A stretch of DNA of 64,000 nt from Rotaria macrura (taxonomy: Eukaryota; Rotifera; Eurotatoria; Philodinida; Philodinidae), in the NCBI GenBank assembly GCA_900239685.1, contig OENT01000773.1, positions 1,217-65,216 on the forward strand, read 5' to 3'. Under the pieces are notes generated by a model. It saw only the letters and a program-made list of their open reading frames with translations, was not told the DNA's origin and did no database searches. Of the stretch, positions 46,848 through 61,400 are shown in pieces (the stretch's first letter is position 1; every line of letters starts with the position of its first letter). The position numbers and the translations under genes were made by a program.

Positions 46848-49800
46848 TTTCATTTTCATTAACTTTTTTACAATCAAGTATTGACACTGTTTTTTCTTTT
46901 CGCCTGTTTTTATTCAAAGAATATTTTATTTAATTATTTGAAATCAAATCTATTTTAAGGCAACGAGATTTATTCGTTTTCGTTTATTGATTATTTTACG
47001 CAAGAAATCTAGAAATCAAACGGATCAAGCCAATCGTTTCAACTGTGTCTTTTGTGAACAATAGAAATTCATGTACGTTTATTCAATACTTTAATATTTC
47101 AGCCTAACTACAACATATCTTTACGGGAAATGCGCAGCAAAAGAAATGCAAAACATTTTTCTTTATTTACATCAGCAACGACAAGAAATAAATCAATTGA
47201 ATTTATAAAATTCTTGAAATTCAAAAAGAATTCTTTTTAATTTTCTCTTCAATGGATTAATGGGAATGAAGTAATCGCTGACGATCTTTAGACATTGAAC
47301 CGTGTCGACTTCGACTTTATTATCTATGTTTGCCTAAAGATCGACATCGATGATAGAATCCTTGTTGGGTGAAAAACTGAAAGATTCTATGAAATAGATG
47401 TTCATCATCGAAAACAAATCAACTGATATTTGTTTCGAACCTATGTGGAGATGTGCTGGCAGAAACAACATTTGACTATCTTTTTGAGTCTATTTTCAGC
47501 CTTCACTATTTTGCCGAGTGTGACACGCTTGTAACTCGAGAAGTTCAACCATTAGACAGTCCGGTTGAAGTCTATGAGTGAAACTGGTAAGAAAAAGTCA
47601 GCACGTTTTATTCTATGATTCGACTGGTAAAGAATATTGGGAAAAGTCAACGAAAATTTCCCGATACAAGCCTATAGGAAGAATGGATCGGTCACCAGTG
47701 AAGCAACCGATCCAGCTCTAAGCATGGTCTGTTCTTGCAGTCATAAGTGATGTTTTAGTTGTTGACGTGTATGAAAAGAAGCTCCATCAGCTATTGTGTC
47801 TTAACTCATACCCAATACAAATCAACATTCATATGTTTTTTCAATCATGTGCTCATACGCTCATCTAGGGGACATTGAGTTTATTATAGCATTGACCATA
47901 CTGATATCGTGGTTTCACAGAGACTGGCACTGCCTGCAGCAGTCTCACAATCACGACGACACGGGCTATACAGTTATCAGTAATCAGAAGGACACTTTTA
48001 AACGCATCGACTGCAAAGTATTCGCCTTGCCCTAGTGAAAATACGCATCAAGTGATTACGACTGGCCACCATGAATACTCAAGTTATTCGTTCAAGTACT
48101 CGAGAAATTTTATGTGTAGTAACAATTTTCGTGTACTCGCGCGAGTACTCCTCCGAGTTATTTTTCTACAATTTAGTCACAGACAACAGCTTAAGTACTC
48201 ATTCTAGTTAGTGGAAGAAAATGTAACAAAACACCAATGCACTAGTATACATAAAAATAAAACAAAGTTCTCTAAACATGAAAAAGGATAAGATTAAATG
48301 AAGCAGAAAGAAAATATACTGAGGATTGATATTTTTCTCCTCCATTATTCACTGATGAGTCACTTCTACCACTTGAATGAATGACTAGATCTAACAAAAA
48401 GAACACTGACTTCTCATTTTCAACTGTTCACTTTTCGGGTAAGATTAAACAAACGGCTAGATATAAAAATCATAATCGGCTAAATTAAAAATTCTAAATT
48501 TAAGATATAATATCCTTTCAGACTAACAAACCATATTTTGAATTGGCAAGAAAAAATTAATGAGAACATTTCAGAAATAATAATATTCCGTACAGATCAC
48601 TCCAATTTCAACAGAATTAAGGTGCACGCAGCATAATAAAGACAGAAAATATTTTTATTTGTGATTCATGAATTACTAAATGAAATCTGCGCATGAGTTC
48701 AATATGCTTGTTTTCTTCTTAATGCTCTGTGTATTCTTGTTGACTCTTATTTCATGCTTTGATTTCGAGAATAATTTTGCAAGCAATTGTCTTGAATACA
48801 TATTTCCAACGAGAACTTTCTCTCAGAGTAACGTTGTGTACAAAATTCCTATACGAACAAAACTTAACATTGATTTTGGTACTAGGTTTCTCTGCTGAAT
48901 AAGGCAAAACTCCACTTTCTATTCTATATTGTTTGAAAAAAACATGTGCATGTCCTATTGGACTCTATACTTAAATTTATTTTCCAGTGATAGTTAATTG
49001 ATACGGATTTATTATCAATTTTTATTAAAAAAGTAGTTTTTCATCGAATGAAAAAGATTCGAATAGGGTTCTTTGGGAATATGTAAATCGAGTTAAGTTA
49101 ATTTTGTAAGATTTTTAGATCTTCAATAAACCATTGAATTAACGTGTCATTGGAGACAAGAGACAATCTTGATAATGAAAACTATACCAGGTATTTATTC
49201 ATGTGGAAAATATTCCTTATGTGTTTTTGTTTAGTTTTACAGATCTCTGCAGCGTTCGCTCAATTCTGTTATGATAGTCATCGAAATAAACGATCGGTCT
49301 GATGTGTTTGTGTGTGAAATACATGTATGGATGTCTGTAAAACAATTATGTTCATGAAACTCACATGAGCACCATTCACATGAGTTACGAACTGCATTCG
49401 AATACCAATGGTTTGTTTTTTCACCTGCTTGCGTTATAATAACTACGACAGTATCAAGTTAAATATGTGATTGAGCAATCACAAGTGCTCATTACATGCT
49501 TCAGATCATGTTTTTGAGATTCTACTACGTGTGGAGCTCTGTTCAGCCCTTCTCTTTACATGACGATGATATATTTAATTCATATCTCGTTTTAATTGCA
49601 TTTGCTGTCATATTGCAGTGCTGTAGGTATATCACTGGATGGAATAAAAGTAGGCTTTGAAAGTAAATTTGATAATGTGTATATCGTTGAAAAACACTGC
49701 CACAGTTCTATTATAATCTATGAGAAAAAGCTTGTTAGCGCAGCCCCCACTGTGACTGAAATGTGGAACTCCCATTTGTATATATTTCATAATATAGCTA

Positions 49801-52800
49801 TAGCTAGAATACTAAACAATTCTAAAACTGTTTGCTCTTAGTCTCTAATGAGGCGGGGTGGAGATTGATACTTTCATCTTATTCGGATAATTGAGATGTC
49901 TATTAATAAGCACATCACAGATAACCTATAAGAAATGTACTTAAATAGAATTAAAGTTCTCTGGATCTAGCAGTTTTACCGTATACTCACACCTAAACCG
50001 TAATTTTCATATTCAATAAAATTTCTTTTAGTGCAACCCTCATACACATGTTGAAACAAGCTAATTTGCAACTGTCCAATCACTCTTGGCATAAGATTAA
50101 GGTGTTATAATTACTAGAAACACACTAAAATTTGAGCTAGAATTGAAGCATCCTTACTGAAGTAACAGCTTTTCTTGGAAACGTTATTGATTTGAGACAC
50201 ACAAAAATTCCGTCTTTTCAGAGATCCTACATACTGTCATATGTCAAAGATCGAATAGTCAGATGGGAAAAGTGATGGATAACCAAGAATGTTCCTTATT
50301 ATGTTCAAATAAATATTTCTTTCACACTACCGTACATCGGATCCGAATTCTTTCTCGCGAAGAAGTAGTAATAGAAATAAGATAATTTCATCTAAGAAAA
50401 ATTGAATAATAAAATATAAATACCGATAATAGTTATTATTGTGAATGATTTATTTGGTTTGTATCTATGATGATCATCATATCGTGATGTTGTAGAATAT
50501 ATTGTTTTCTTGATGGTTCATACCATGTGTCGTAAATACCGGATTTGTTTTAATGGTAAACCGAGCTATTTTTGAAAACAAACGGTTTTCTTCCGGTTTT
50601 TATTACAGGGGTAATTATCTAAATGTCGACGAAAATTTCTTCATAGTTCTCGTTAAAAACTTCAACAAAATGAACAAAACCTTATTTATGTTTATTTGGG
50701 TATCATTTAAAGATGATTTCGTATTCCTTGGCGTTCCTTCCATCAAAGTTAAAATATTTGAAATTAATTAAATAAATAAAAGAAAATCTATAAATTTACA
50801 ATTACCAAGTTTATTTCTTTCAAGTATTCCAAAAAAAAAGGCTGGATTTTTGTAACTTATTGTTTTGCATGATCAACTCGATTATATTGTGCAAAAATAT
50901 CACCCTTTTAAACTCGAGTATCTTTTAAATCAAACTTGCATTGCGAAATCATGTTAAAAAATTTAAGAATTTTCTATCAACTAAATAATCAGTGGGAATA
51001 TTTTCAACATAAGATTTTACGTCGGTAGTTAATCTTACGCTGGTTAAGAATTAAATAGTTGATGTAGGTTTGATGATCGTCTTTGTTGTTTGTTAAGGAT
51101 TTTCTTATTAGTAATGACTCATTATTATCTCAACAATGATCAGACATTTTTAACGACTTTAATCGAATGTAGAAGAGTAAACAATGAATCGATTTCTTTT
51201 CCCATGGGAGAATAAAATTAATTGAATTTAATACTTTTCACTTCATGTTTTATCTTTTGATAAATCAAAGTTCTAATACAATAATCAATGAGTATCAAAA
51301 CAGACCAATTGATATTTCATCATCTAATTTTATTTAAAAGTGCATAACGTATTCAAATTGAATCTGGAAAAATTTCAAAGAGAAATTTTCAACGAACTGC
51401 ATTTGTTATACTATAATTCTTCAAACTCGTTATGAAGTTAAGTGTATAATTCATTTTCCTATAAAGAAATCGAAACAATTATAGTATATCTCGATATTTG
51501 TTCGTTTCTCTTTTTCTCAATCCGATTCTAATTCACTCATTTCTATTTTATGTAATTTATCATTAATTTTCACAACCTAGAACTTTCATGATCATGACCA
51601 ACGTAGGAACTGGAACGATAGAATGAACAAACTATTTTTCACAAATATATTTAAATGCACAGTGGGTACCCAGGTCGAAGACGTGCAGCGGGAACCGTCA
51701 ACGGAAAACACCATTTCCAAGCCCGGACCGCATACAATCCAGATCCAACCGATTCCGGACCGGATACCGATAACGGAAAAAGCAATTTTCCAATCCGGAC
51801 AGAACACGGCTCAGATCTGACCGTTTCCGCTAACCTCACGAAAACTCATCTGGCCGTTTCCCAAACAGCGCTAAATACTCAGACTTACTAAGCAAAGCTC
51901 TCCGTATTTCGAAGCCAGCTTTTAGTTTCATTTTTAAGAAGCCTCAAACGACACCAGAAGATACCCTGGGAACAAAAAGCATTCAAGTAAAACATTATAC
52001 ATTTCTCTCCAAAATTGTTTTTGCCGCAAAAATGAGAATTTTAAGTTCGAAGACCTAAAAATTAGATTTTTAGACTTTTGCAAACCGTAAACGATATGTG
52101 TAAGAACAGCAGACATGTTAAACACCAGCGTTTTGAGACTTTCCTGAGTCTTCAATCAAGGTAAGTGACGCGTCTAAAGTCTCTAAATGACCGATCATTT
52201 CAAATTTTTATCAAAGAAATTTGGATTGCACACTAATGCACTGAAAACAATAACTCTCTAAGTAACAGATCTAGAATTTTCACGCGAATCCATAAATGTA
52301 TGGTAAACTATCCATTTTATCGACCTTGTCTTTAAATTGAAGGATCAAGAAAAAAAATCCCAAAAAGACCTTCAAAGGTCTTTTTTTGTAAAATGCTGAT
52401 TTGAGTATCTAAGAATGATATAAATGAGAATTTAATATTCGATGTGATTTTTTTCGCCAGCGGGTGCGTGATTTCCGAAGCAGAAATAATCTGGTCGAAA
52501 GACGGTCAATTCCGACTGTTTTCCGTTGCTTCTTTATCGGAGTAATGTATTTTCCGCTTGGATCCTGGCTTATCCGAGGTATTTCCGTGAAATTTCCGGC
52601 TTTCGGAAGTCGCCACTCCGGAACGAACGACCTGCAATCTCAAATTTCCAATATTTCTAAAAACTTTTCGCTCGCACTAATGTGTATTTATCGTGTTGAT
52701 GGAAACTTTGGAAATTTCGGTAATGTCTTTTTGCGGAAATCTGAATATACCTTTGAGTCCCATAAAAAAAGAATTTCTTTTCTGCGTGCACCCTCACTTT

Positions 52801-55481
52801 GTAATCATTCGACTTTCGAACAGTTCCTGAACGAACAAACGCGACTCCGAAAGTCTCTGAATGTTGAAATGAACCACAAATCAGTGCATATAAAACCACA
52901 AAGGTAAGAAGTGAAGCAAAAAAAGCCGGTTTTCTTTTAAGAATAATGTGGCTCTAAAAACTTAATTTTTGTGTGAATTCCTATTTTAAATCCTTGTCGA
53001 GGATATAAAAAAATGAAGCTAATTTTTCTTCTATTTAGTAAATTAGGTTGTATTTGAAAAGTTAAAAAAAGAGAGTTTTCATCAATGCAAGAATTTGGAC
53101 GGGGCGAAGAAGAAAATTTATCTCAAGGGGCAATTTTCTCGTTCCATTCCATCCCATTCGGAGCTCTGCTCTGAAGATTTCCTGGATATTCTTCAGATAC
53201 TCCCTACAGATCCTGCGCGGAAAATAGTTATTTGCTCATTATTTGCTTTCATGAGGCTTCGGACGGAAATTTCAGCAAAAACGTTTTCTTGTATTACTTG
53301 ATCCCCCGTGGGTTTCAAATATGAAATTCGTCCAAGTAATATAAGTAATCGGCACGTCGGACAGAATTCAGAGAAACATTGAATTTATATTTTGAAATCA
53401 ATGAGAGGAGATTTGCAGTCATTGTTATCATATGTAAAAAAAGATGAGTTAATTCGACATTTAGTTGAGTCAAGGTCGCTCTAATAGCTTATCATAGATG
53501 GACTTTCGGTCATTTGAATTAGTTCAATTTTAATCAAAATAAACAAATTGTGTCGAGGCGAAAAATTTCGCCGTCATTCGACTATCCGCATCTAGCTATT
53601 CAGTTTCAAGGCAATAATCAATTCTGATTCCGAATGACCGGTTTTTATACACCATATGGATTTGAACGCACTAGGAGAACATCGAACAAGCAGTTTGTGA
53701 CAAGACTCGGACATTATACTGGCTAAAGTGAATTGGAATTCCGAGACAATAAAAAAGCAAGTTAAACTGCATGAAAATAAAATAAGTTACACTCCTCATC
53801 CGACACATAAACGATCTCTTTAAACTTGACAAAATAATTTTTCAAACTAGACAATTCAACGATTGGAGTAGATCGTTCTCGAGAGATGCTGAACTATAAT
53901 GCTACTGAAAACTACGATCTTTCTTTAATGTGAAAAATGAATTAATATTTCATGAGTAAACAAGTTCCATATTAAGAAAGTAAATCTAATATTTTGTTTA
54001 ATTTTTATCTGAACATTTGTTGACTATGGAAACCGATCGTGTAAAGAGTTATGTTATTTCATATATTTCATTCAACAATGGCTTGTAGCCTGAGTGATTT
54101 GATTCAAATTAAACAGACACAAGATTAAAAGGAATTTACCGAATGAATTCTTATTCAAAACTTGTTTTTCTAATATTAATTTTATTCTCTTTCTAGATTC
54201 AATTCTTAAATTGGTTTTGTATGGTTAATTCTTGAATTTGTGCGAGTTGATGCGATCCAACTTGAAATAGAATGAAATATTTTCGTTTTCTCGATTCCGT
54301 TTCTTTATTTTTCAATTTTCAAAGGAACCGATTTGAACTCGATCCTGTAGAAAAATGTTTCTCCCGTTTATGTTCATTTATGATTAGAAAGAAAAAGCTA
54401 ATTTGTTTTCGTATGTACTATTGAAATGATTCATTGTTGAAAAGAAAAGTTATTTCACGTTAAACAGTCGCCTTAAGTGCTGTTTCCAATGAATATGTAA
54501 AAGTAAAGTAATTACGCGACTAAAAGCTCATCGACTCTCGCAATTAGTTTGTGTATTAAAAACAAACCGATGATAATATGTTTACCATACGCCGAGGGAA
54601 ACATCAACTTGTTAAAATAAACTCGATACACGACGATTGATAATATGTATCGAATGAATTATTGTCAGATGATAAATCAAGCTATTCGAGAAGAGTAATT
54701 ATACGAATTATTTTTCTCTAATTGAATAGTATTCGTTAAAAGCGAGGTCAGACAATAGTTTTTCGGCGCACAATGGTAAATAAAAAAGCATTGAAAATTG
54801 AATTGTTCGTGTCATGATGGAAAACGAAATGAAATATTTATTTTTCATATTTAGATGAACTTTGATCGTGAGTCTGTGTTGGCATCTTTAGAGTTTGCCG
54901 TTTTAGGAAATTGGTTGATAAAAAGAATAATTGATTCCGGTCGTGCTCTTCTGAAAGCCTTTCAAAGAGCAAAGTCGAAACGAAAAGAAAACATTCTCTC
55001 ATGAACGTATGAGATTAAATCGAGGCATGCTGCCTTTCTTTCAAAGTCGACACCGTTTCAGAACGAGAAAAGAAGTAAAAGAAAAGAAAAGAAAACCAAT
55101 GAATTGAATTATTGTGACCATTTTCGGGCTTCGCTCATATTGAAAGTTAGTCAGCGAGAACGACATTTTCTTACTTATTTTGTTTTTCTTCTGAATACGA
55201 ACGACGAAGATACTCGATGAGAAAAAGACAATTAGACAAGAAGAATCAATAAGGTCAAATCATTTCTTGGATTTGAGAAGAAAGTTTATTGGAAAAAAAT
55301 GACTTTGATTGATTAATGAGATGTCGATCATTTTTTTTTGTTTTCTTATGTATGAAAATGAGAAGAGAAGTTTTTTTTGATTTGCCTCTTTTGTTCTTTT
55401 AATCAAACGTAGCTCGTTTTAATTACACACCGAGAACAACAAACACTTTCAGTTTTCTCCTTTCGAAGGTTAATCCGCTGA
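46848..55481. other. 8.6-kb gene-poor region
   Basis: Very AT-rich, especially 48.2-51.6 kb, with no recognised domain in any frame. A perfect 16-bp palindrome GTACTCGCGCGAGTAC lies at ~48133-48148. Frames at 49596-49841, 50553-50771 and 52464-52907 are not supported as genes. A CGGAAA-rich island is listed separately. Confidence 0.5.
51650..53310. other. island rich in CGGAAA/TTTCCG words
   Basis: Locally GC-richer than its surroundings, with many copies of CGGAA/TTCCG in both orientations, mainly at 51,660-51,860 and 52,470-52,760 with fewer up to ~53,290 (e.g. GATTCCGGACCGG, ATTTCCGTGAAATTTCCGG). The open frames it contains (51655-51891, 52464-52907) are probably by-products of this composition. 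It could be an old transposable element or imported DNA; no terminal repeats or coding domain were found. Confidence 0.4.
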
Positions 55482-58432
55482 ATGGATAAAGTTGAACAAG
55501 TCGAAGTAATTGGTTAATATTTTTCGCAAAGTTTTATGTTTATATAGTCACTTTATTCTAGGAAGAAAAGCTCGACAAAGTCGATTTGATCAGTAATTCT
55601 GATCGTCGATCGTTTAGAGAAAATCAATCAGCATCGAGGAAAAGTCATGCCGAAGAAGACGATGAAGTTGTCGAAAGTGAAGATTCCATAACAGAAAAAC
55701 AAAGAAAAGTACGTCGATTATAGAGATAAATATTTGAAGATTTATTCATTCTATTAACGACTTTCATCGACGTTAAACATAATTTATAGTCATCAAAAGT
55801 CTCCGAAATCTTTTCATTTATTAACTAATTCAACAAGAAATCGGCTTCGTTTAATTGCAGCTTTCTTTCGTTCTAGGATAAGCTGGAAAGCTTTAGTGAG
55901 AATACTTTTAGTTTTTTTCTCGAAAAGTCTAAGACAAAAGAGAATTTCACCTTCAAAACCAGTAAGATATTTGTCAACGGAGCGAAAGTCTGATTGAACT
56001 TCAATGATTCAGAGAATTTTTCGCGGTGTTTATCTTTTCTTGAAAGGTTTATTTGACGTACTTCACTAGTTTTAACGAAAAGCATAAGTTTGAACAAATG
56101 ATCAATGTTAGTGTTGAGATGTGTCTTCTTCTTTCTACTAAAAACATTGAAAAAGCTCTAAATTTGATTCACATTGTTCAGATGATTTCCTCTTCAAATT
56201 CAGTTTTTGATCGATTTCTTCCAGAGATTTGAAACCAGATTTTCCGATAAAAACCAATCTACTAAGAAAAACGTCAATACATACGAAATATGAGTTCGAT
56301 TTTGTGCCGAATAACAACTGAATCATTGACAAAATGATTCCGTTGTAAAGGTCAATTGATCTTCTTTCACCGTGAGCACGCCGCTAACATAATTAATGCA
56401 AAATTATATTTTTGATAGAAAATAATTCAGATTCTGACGTTGTATTGTCTTGGTTGTTATCAAGAGAAGCATCAGGTCTGCCAGTGTTGATACTAAACCA
56501 ATTAGAATGATCAACTTTGGGCGTATTCCATAAAATGACGTGCAAATTCTTGAGAATAAAAGCAAACGATTAAACTCTAACAAAGATTCATTATAGAAGA
56601 TGAAGATTCAAATAATTGATTTTGCACAAAACTCAAGCAACGATGCAAGTGAGCAAGCATTGTTGCCCTTATATTTCTGCCTTCTTCTTGTTACACTACT
56701 AGGCAATTTCGTTAGATATTTAAAATTAGAAAAGGTCGAGTTTACTTTTTCGTTTGAAACAGTTTCTCAGGAACTGCATTGTCCCGAAGAAAAATAATGA
56801 CTCAAAATTTTAACACGAAAATTTGTTGTTTGTCTCTCGCTCTACGAAATAGACTGTAGTGAACATTTTGATTATTCGAGTTGATATGAAATTTGTCAGT
56901 TCGACATAAAAGCACAATGTAGTTGGACTAGAAAGATTGTTTCTTAGATTGACCTTCTAATATAGAAGTAGATTACTAAGTGTTTAAATGAATTGGTAAA
57001 GAGTCGTAGCAATAGAATGAAAAGAAAAATGCTTCACTAAAAACATTTGTGAGCACTTTTACATGAGTGGTAATAATAAAGCGCAGAAATGTATTTCATT
57101 ATTGTCGATGAAATATAAAATGTGTGTATATGCAATATTTAGTCAATTGATTGTGATCCTAATTCGATTTGTAATAAATGCAAATGTTCAATCGATGGAA
57201 TAAATGATGGTGAAATAAGATTTAATAATCGATATTATCATGTTGATTGCTTTACATGCGTTATTTGTAATTGTAAACTGAATAATTTAGTGAATGAAAA
57301 ATTCAAAGCGAATGATAATGGAGAACCGATATGTTCGACGTGCGAAATAAAACACGCGAATAAATGCTTTGCTTGTCGAAACGGAATCGTTGGTCAAGAA
57401 TCGATTGTGTTCGATAAAGAACATTATCACAAAGATTGTTGTCATTGTTTTCAATGTAAAAAGTCTTTGATTGGAGAAGATAATATCGAAAAAGTTGATT
57501 CGAAGCCATGTTGTGTTGAATGTTATGATGCAAAATACTCAGTTCGATGTGATCAATGTCTTGAGGCGATATCCGATGGAAGAATGACCGTTTACAATGA
57601 AAAGAAATATCATCAAGCCTGTTTCCGATGTTTCCGATGCAACAAAATACTGATCGATGAAGAATTTTCCATTGAAAATGAAAACTATTGTTGTATTCAA
57701 TGTTATGACGAATATTTTGCACGACAATGTGCCAAATGTTTAAAGAAAATATCGAAAGTAAAATCTGTTGTTTATGCGAAAAAGTCTTATCATGAATATT
57801 GCTTCCGATGTGATAAATGCGATAAAATCCTGATCGATTTGGATTTTCGACAAGATAAATCGAAACATTATTGTCTCCAATGTTATCAGGAATATTTCGC
57901 TGATCCATGTGATTTATGTTCCAAGCGAATAATCGATGGAAAATCTATTGTTTACAATGAAAAAAAGTATCATTCATATTGTTTTCGTTGTGTTCAATGT
58001 GATAAAATCTTAACTGATTCTAAATTTCATGTCGAGAAGGAAAAGCCGTGCTGCCTTGAATGTTACAACGAATATTTTGCAGAACGTTGTGCTCAATGTT
58101 CACAATCGATATCTGGTGGAAGTACAATCTTATTCGATGGTAAAACATATCATCGACCTTGTTTCCGCTGCGGACAATGCGATAAACTAATGACTGATTC
58201 CAAATTTTATGTTCAGAATTCGAAGCCTTGTTGTGTTCAATGTTACAATGAATATTTTCAATTACGCTGCTCAAACTGTTCGAAGTCAATTTCTGATAAA
58301 TATAAAAAGTTTCAAGGGAAAAGTTTTCACATTGATTGTTTCGTCTGCGTCAAATGTCATCGTATAATTAGTAATATAGAAAAATTTTACAATGATCAAA
58401 TCGGTATTCTATGTTCAAACTGTTCGACTTAA
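55482..58432 (+). CDS. seven-LIM-domain protein, three exons, 486 aa
   Basis: Zinc-binding adaptor protein, probably of focal adhesions, cytoskeleton or nucleus. Exons 55482-55505, 55562-55708 and 57143-58432 are joined in phase 0 (donors GTAATT and GTACGT). The first ~57 residues are charged and probably disordered (SHAEEDDEVVESEDSITE). Seven consecutive LIM domains follow, starting near residues 67, 132, 190, 250, 310, 370 and 430. Each fits Cx2C...Hx2Cx2Cx2C...Cx2C (for example CDQC...HQACFRCFRC...CCIQC). Domains 3-6 share a YHxxCFRCxxCDKIL core, suggesting internal duplication. Paxillin-type proteins have four LIM domains and PINCH has five, so seven is unusual. The intron before the LIM exon is 1434 bp and might hide another exon. 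LIM1 has an extra Cys after its first pair. Confidence 0.85.
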
Positions 58433-61400
58433 GTTCAATGATTTGTAACAATTATTTTAAAACTTTTCAAATAAAATTATTTCACTTAGATCAATTTTTT
58501 CACGTTTAATTCTTTTTCTCCTCATTTTTCATTAATTTACGGATGTCGACTATTCGCATTAGCATTTCATTATCGTAATGCTATTGACAACAGTTCTTTT
58601 ATCAAGACGCTAAGATAAAAGTAATGCAATTTGTATTCATTGATGCAGTGCTAAAGTGAAGCTGGTGTTTCTGAATCATGTCAATAGTTTTCCCTACAAA
58701 TTCTACACACAAGAAGAGTAACTAGTATCCATTCAATGCGAATTGCATTAATTTCATACCGACAAACAAGAGTATGGAATTTATTCAGGAGTTCTAGCTT
58801 CGCTTTAGCACTATATCGATCATTGCGAATTGCACCACTTGCTAATGCTAAGCCGACATCCTTACTTAGAATCGTCATTGCTCGATATTTAAGCGTTTTT
58901 GTCACTACCCATGAAATAAAATCATGGCAAAAAACGATGTAAATTACATTATTTTATTGAAACGATTTTTAGAGAAAAATGATGAAGACAACGAAAACAA
59001 TGGTAGTTTTCATCGTGAAACGGATGTTTTCCTTGATCTGCTTAAAACTCATGGATGATTTTATCACGTAAATCATGGCATGAATGTGATTAACGTTTCA
59101 CCAAAATCACATCCATGAAGCAATTGATACTAATGGAATGTCCAACAAACCAAACCTACTTCTTGCGACATCAATTGCAGACAACACCTGAGCTTTTTTT
59201 CTCCAAGTTTAGAATCAGTAGCCTTTGTGATGTCGTGCGCTGAATTTCTAAAGTCCTTCATTCGTAATCGAACATTATATTGTATTTCAACATTTTTATT
59301 ACATGAAGCCAGAAGTGCACGCCATTCCGTCTGTTCTTGAACATTATTTTATTTTTGAAGAAGAATTTCACGAATAATAAACACTTTTAATTAAAAATGG
59401 ACGAATAGTTTACATCCATCTGCGTCTAGCTTTAGAACTCGAAAGATTTCCGTCCATAAATAATGAAACCAATCTGATATCTATCACCACTTGAAATCGA
59501 TACAAGCAGCTGGCTGAAAAAGATATTTTATAAAGCTGAGCAACTGAAAATGATTGAAAAATAATGAAACTATCGTGGTTATTATTATTTTTGTGAATTA
59601 ATCGAATTTTATCGATGAAAAGTTTCGAAACAAAACCATTTAAATGAAATAAGTTTGATTTTTGTATTTCCTGGGGAGTCGAGCCGATAGAGAAATATCT
59701 TCATGGCTCAACGAAGAAAAACTTACACAAAAGATATTTTCAACCATTTTAATGAGTGTCGAATGTTCGAATGAAACCAACTTTCACATCGGTCGCCTGT
59801 CATTTAGAATAATCAAAAATGTTTTCGTAGCCAGAACTACGAGAAAATCTCGATTCATTTTCATTGATCTTAAAAGTGTGGTTTGTACGAGATTTATATT
59901 CTTGGTGGATTTTTTTTTAAGAATCTCATACCGATGTCTCACTGGAAACTTATCAGAACATTGATATGACATTCTTTTCATTTTTCACTGCATTTCTCAT
60001 CAAAGAATACAAACAAATGTGAAATTTTCATCAGTGCAACACACATTTCTCTCGTTTTACTTTAATATGTGTAAGAAATGAATATTTTTAACGTACGATT
60101 TATTATTGTTACTCTTGTCGATACTTGGAAAATAATTCTGTTTTTTCTGCATGAATTTCATTTAACATTCATGAATTGTTTTCATAATTAAATAGTATAA
60201 TTGTACACTTCGTTCATTGACAGAAGAAATTGGTATCTTCTCTTACATTTAAAGCGTTCGACTAATCTAGTTCCCAATGTTTTTCTTTCCTATAAACGAC
60301 GGTGAAACACGAATAATGAGTGTCAAAAGTAGACTCTACTGGCCAACTTTTACAATTATTCAGTTCCAAACTGTTCAATCAATGCTTGTAAAATTCCTCA
60401 TGTGCTGTCCGTGCCCGCATTAAAAGGAAAGTTGTTCCTGAGAGGATTACGTTTCATCGAACAATTCGTATTAGGTCATTCATCGTTCGAATGATTGATT
60501 GGAAAACGTCACAATAAGTATTGAGAGATCTTAAACGACTTACAATGTAATTCTTGAATAAATGTACTCTATATTCAATCGAACAATAATCCTCTTTTTC
60601 TCAGATAAGCATGTCATAACCAAGCTTTGGCCAATCAGAATAGGTCAATCTGATCAGTTGCGATTTCAAAGAGATCAAAAATAACAATGAAGTTTTTTTT
60701 AATTCGAACACTATTTTCTCTAATATTCACATTCGTATGGAAAGTACAATGGGTACGCTAGATATCCTGTATCCGGGATCTCATCTATTTCAAAATGATT
60801 CTGAATGACATAAAAGATTCAATATGCATGCAAATTTCTATATAATAGATGTCGTGGTTCTTTCTTTTGATCTAGCATCTATTGTTGCTAATCGAATGAT
60901 GCCTATATCTACTGAAAATGTACATCGATTGTGAACGGCGACTGTGCTTCATTCTTCGGTCACTCAAGCTTTCTTTCTCAGTATTAGCCGTTCAATCAAT
61001 TCATTACTTCAAACTCAAATGATATTGTCTACAACAGTAATAAACTACCTGAACTCGAGTTTCAGTCTCAAGTGAAGTGGTGCTGAATCAGATGAATGAA
61101 AATGGAAAGTTCTTAAGCAACCATATATAAACATAAGACTGGTTAGAGAATATCCATTCATTGTGCTTAGAATGACATTCAACGACAAAGTTGTATTGGA
61201 AATTTTATTGGTTTCGAAAGCTCCAAATCGAATAGACTCTGACGAATTTTACTCTCAAAGTATACATTGTTTCTCTTCGTATGGTTTTATGTGTTCTTCC
61301 TCATTTTCATAGATTCCAATTGAAGAAATCTTAGTCATTATTTTTACTAGATTCCTCAAATATGCTGATCTCGGCAACTAGAAAGATCGACTCTTTTTCT

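Noticed and set aside
52464-52907. 147-aa ORF in the CGGAAA-rich island
   Set aside because: The frame is probably open because of local composition; the translation resembles no family and is overlapped by an antisense frame.
57303-57908. 201-aa minus-strand ORF opposite the LIM exon
   Set aside because: Antisense shadow of the LIM coding sequence.
58681-58942. Overlapping ORFs on both strands, the minus one rich in Lys/Leu
   Set aside because: Suggestive helical sequence but no homology, start context or exon partner that I can support.
60340-60430. Short YWPTF-like reading reminiscent of an integrase zinc region
   Set aside because: A single short match without any neighbouring retroelement domain or terminal repeat; chance.
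61310-61380. Faint F-box-like start (IPIEEILVIIFTRFLKYADL)
   Set aside because: Only about 20 residues and immediately followed by a stop; too short to call even as a remnant.
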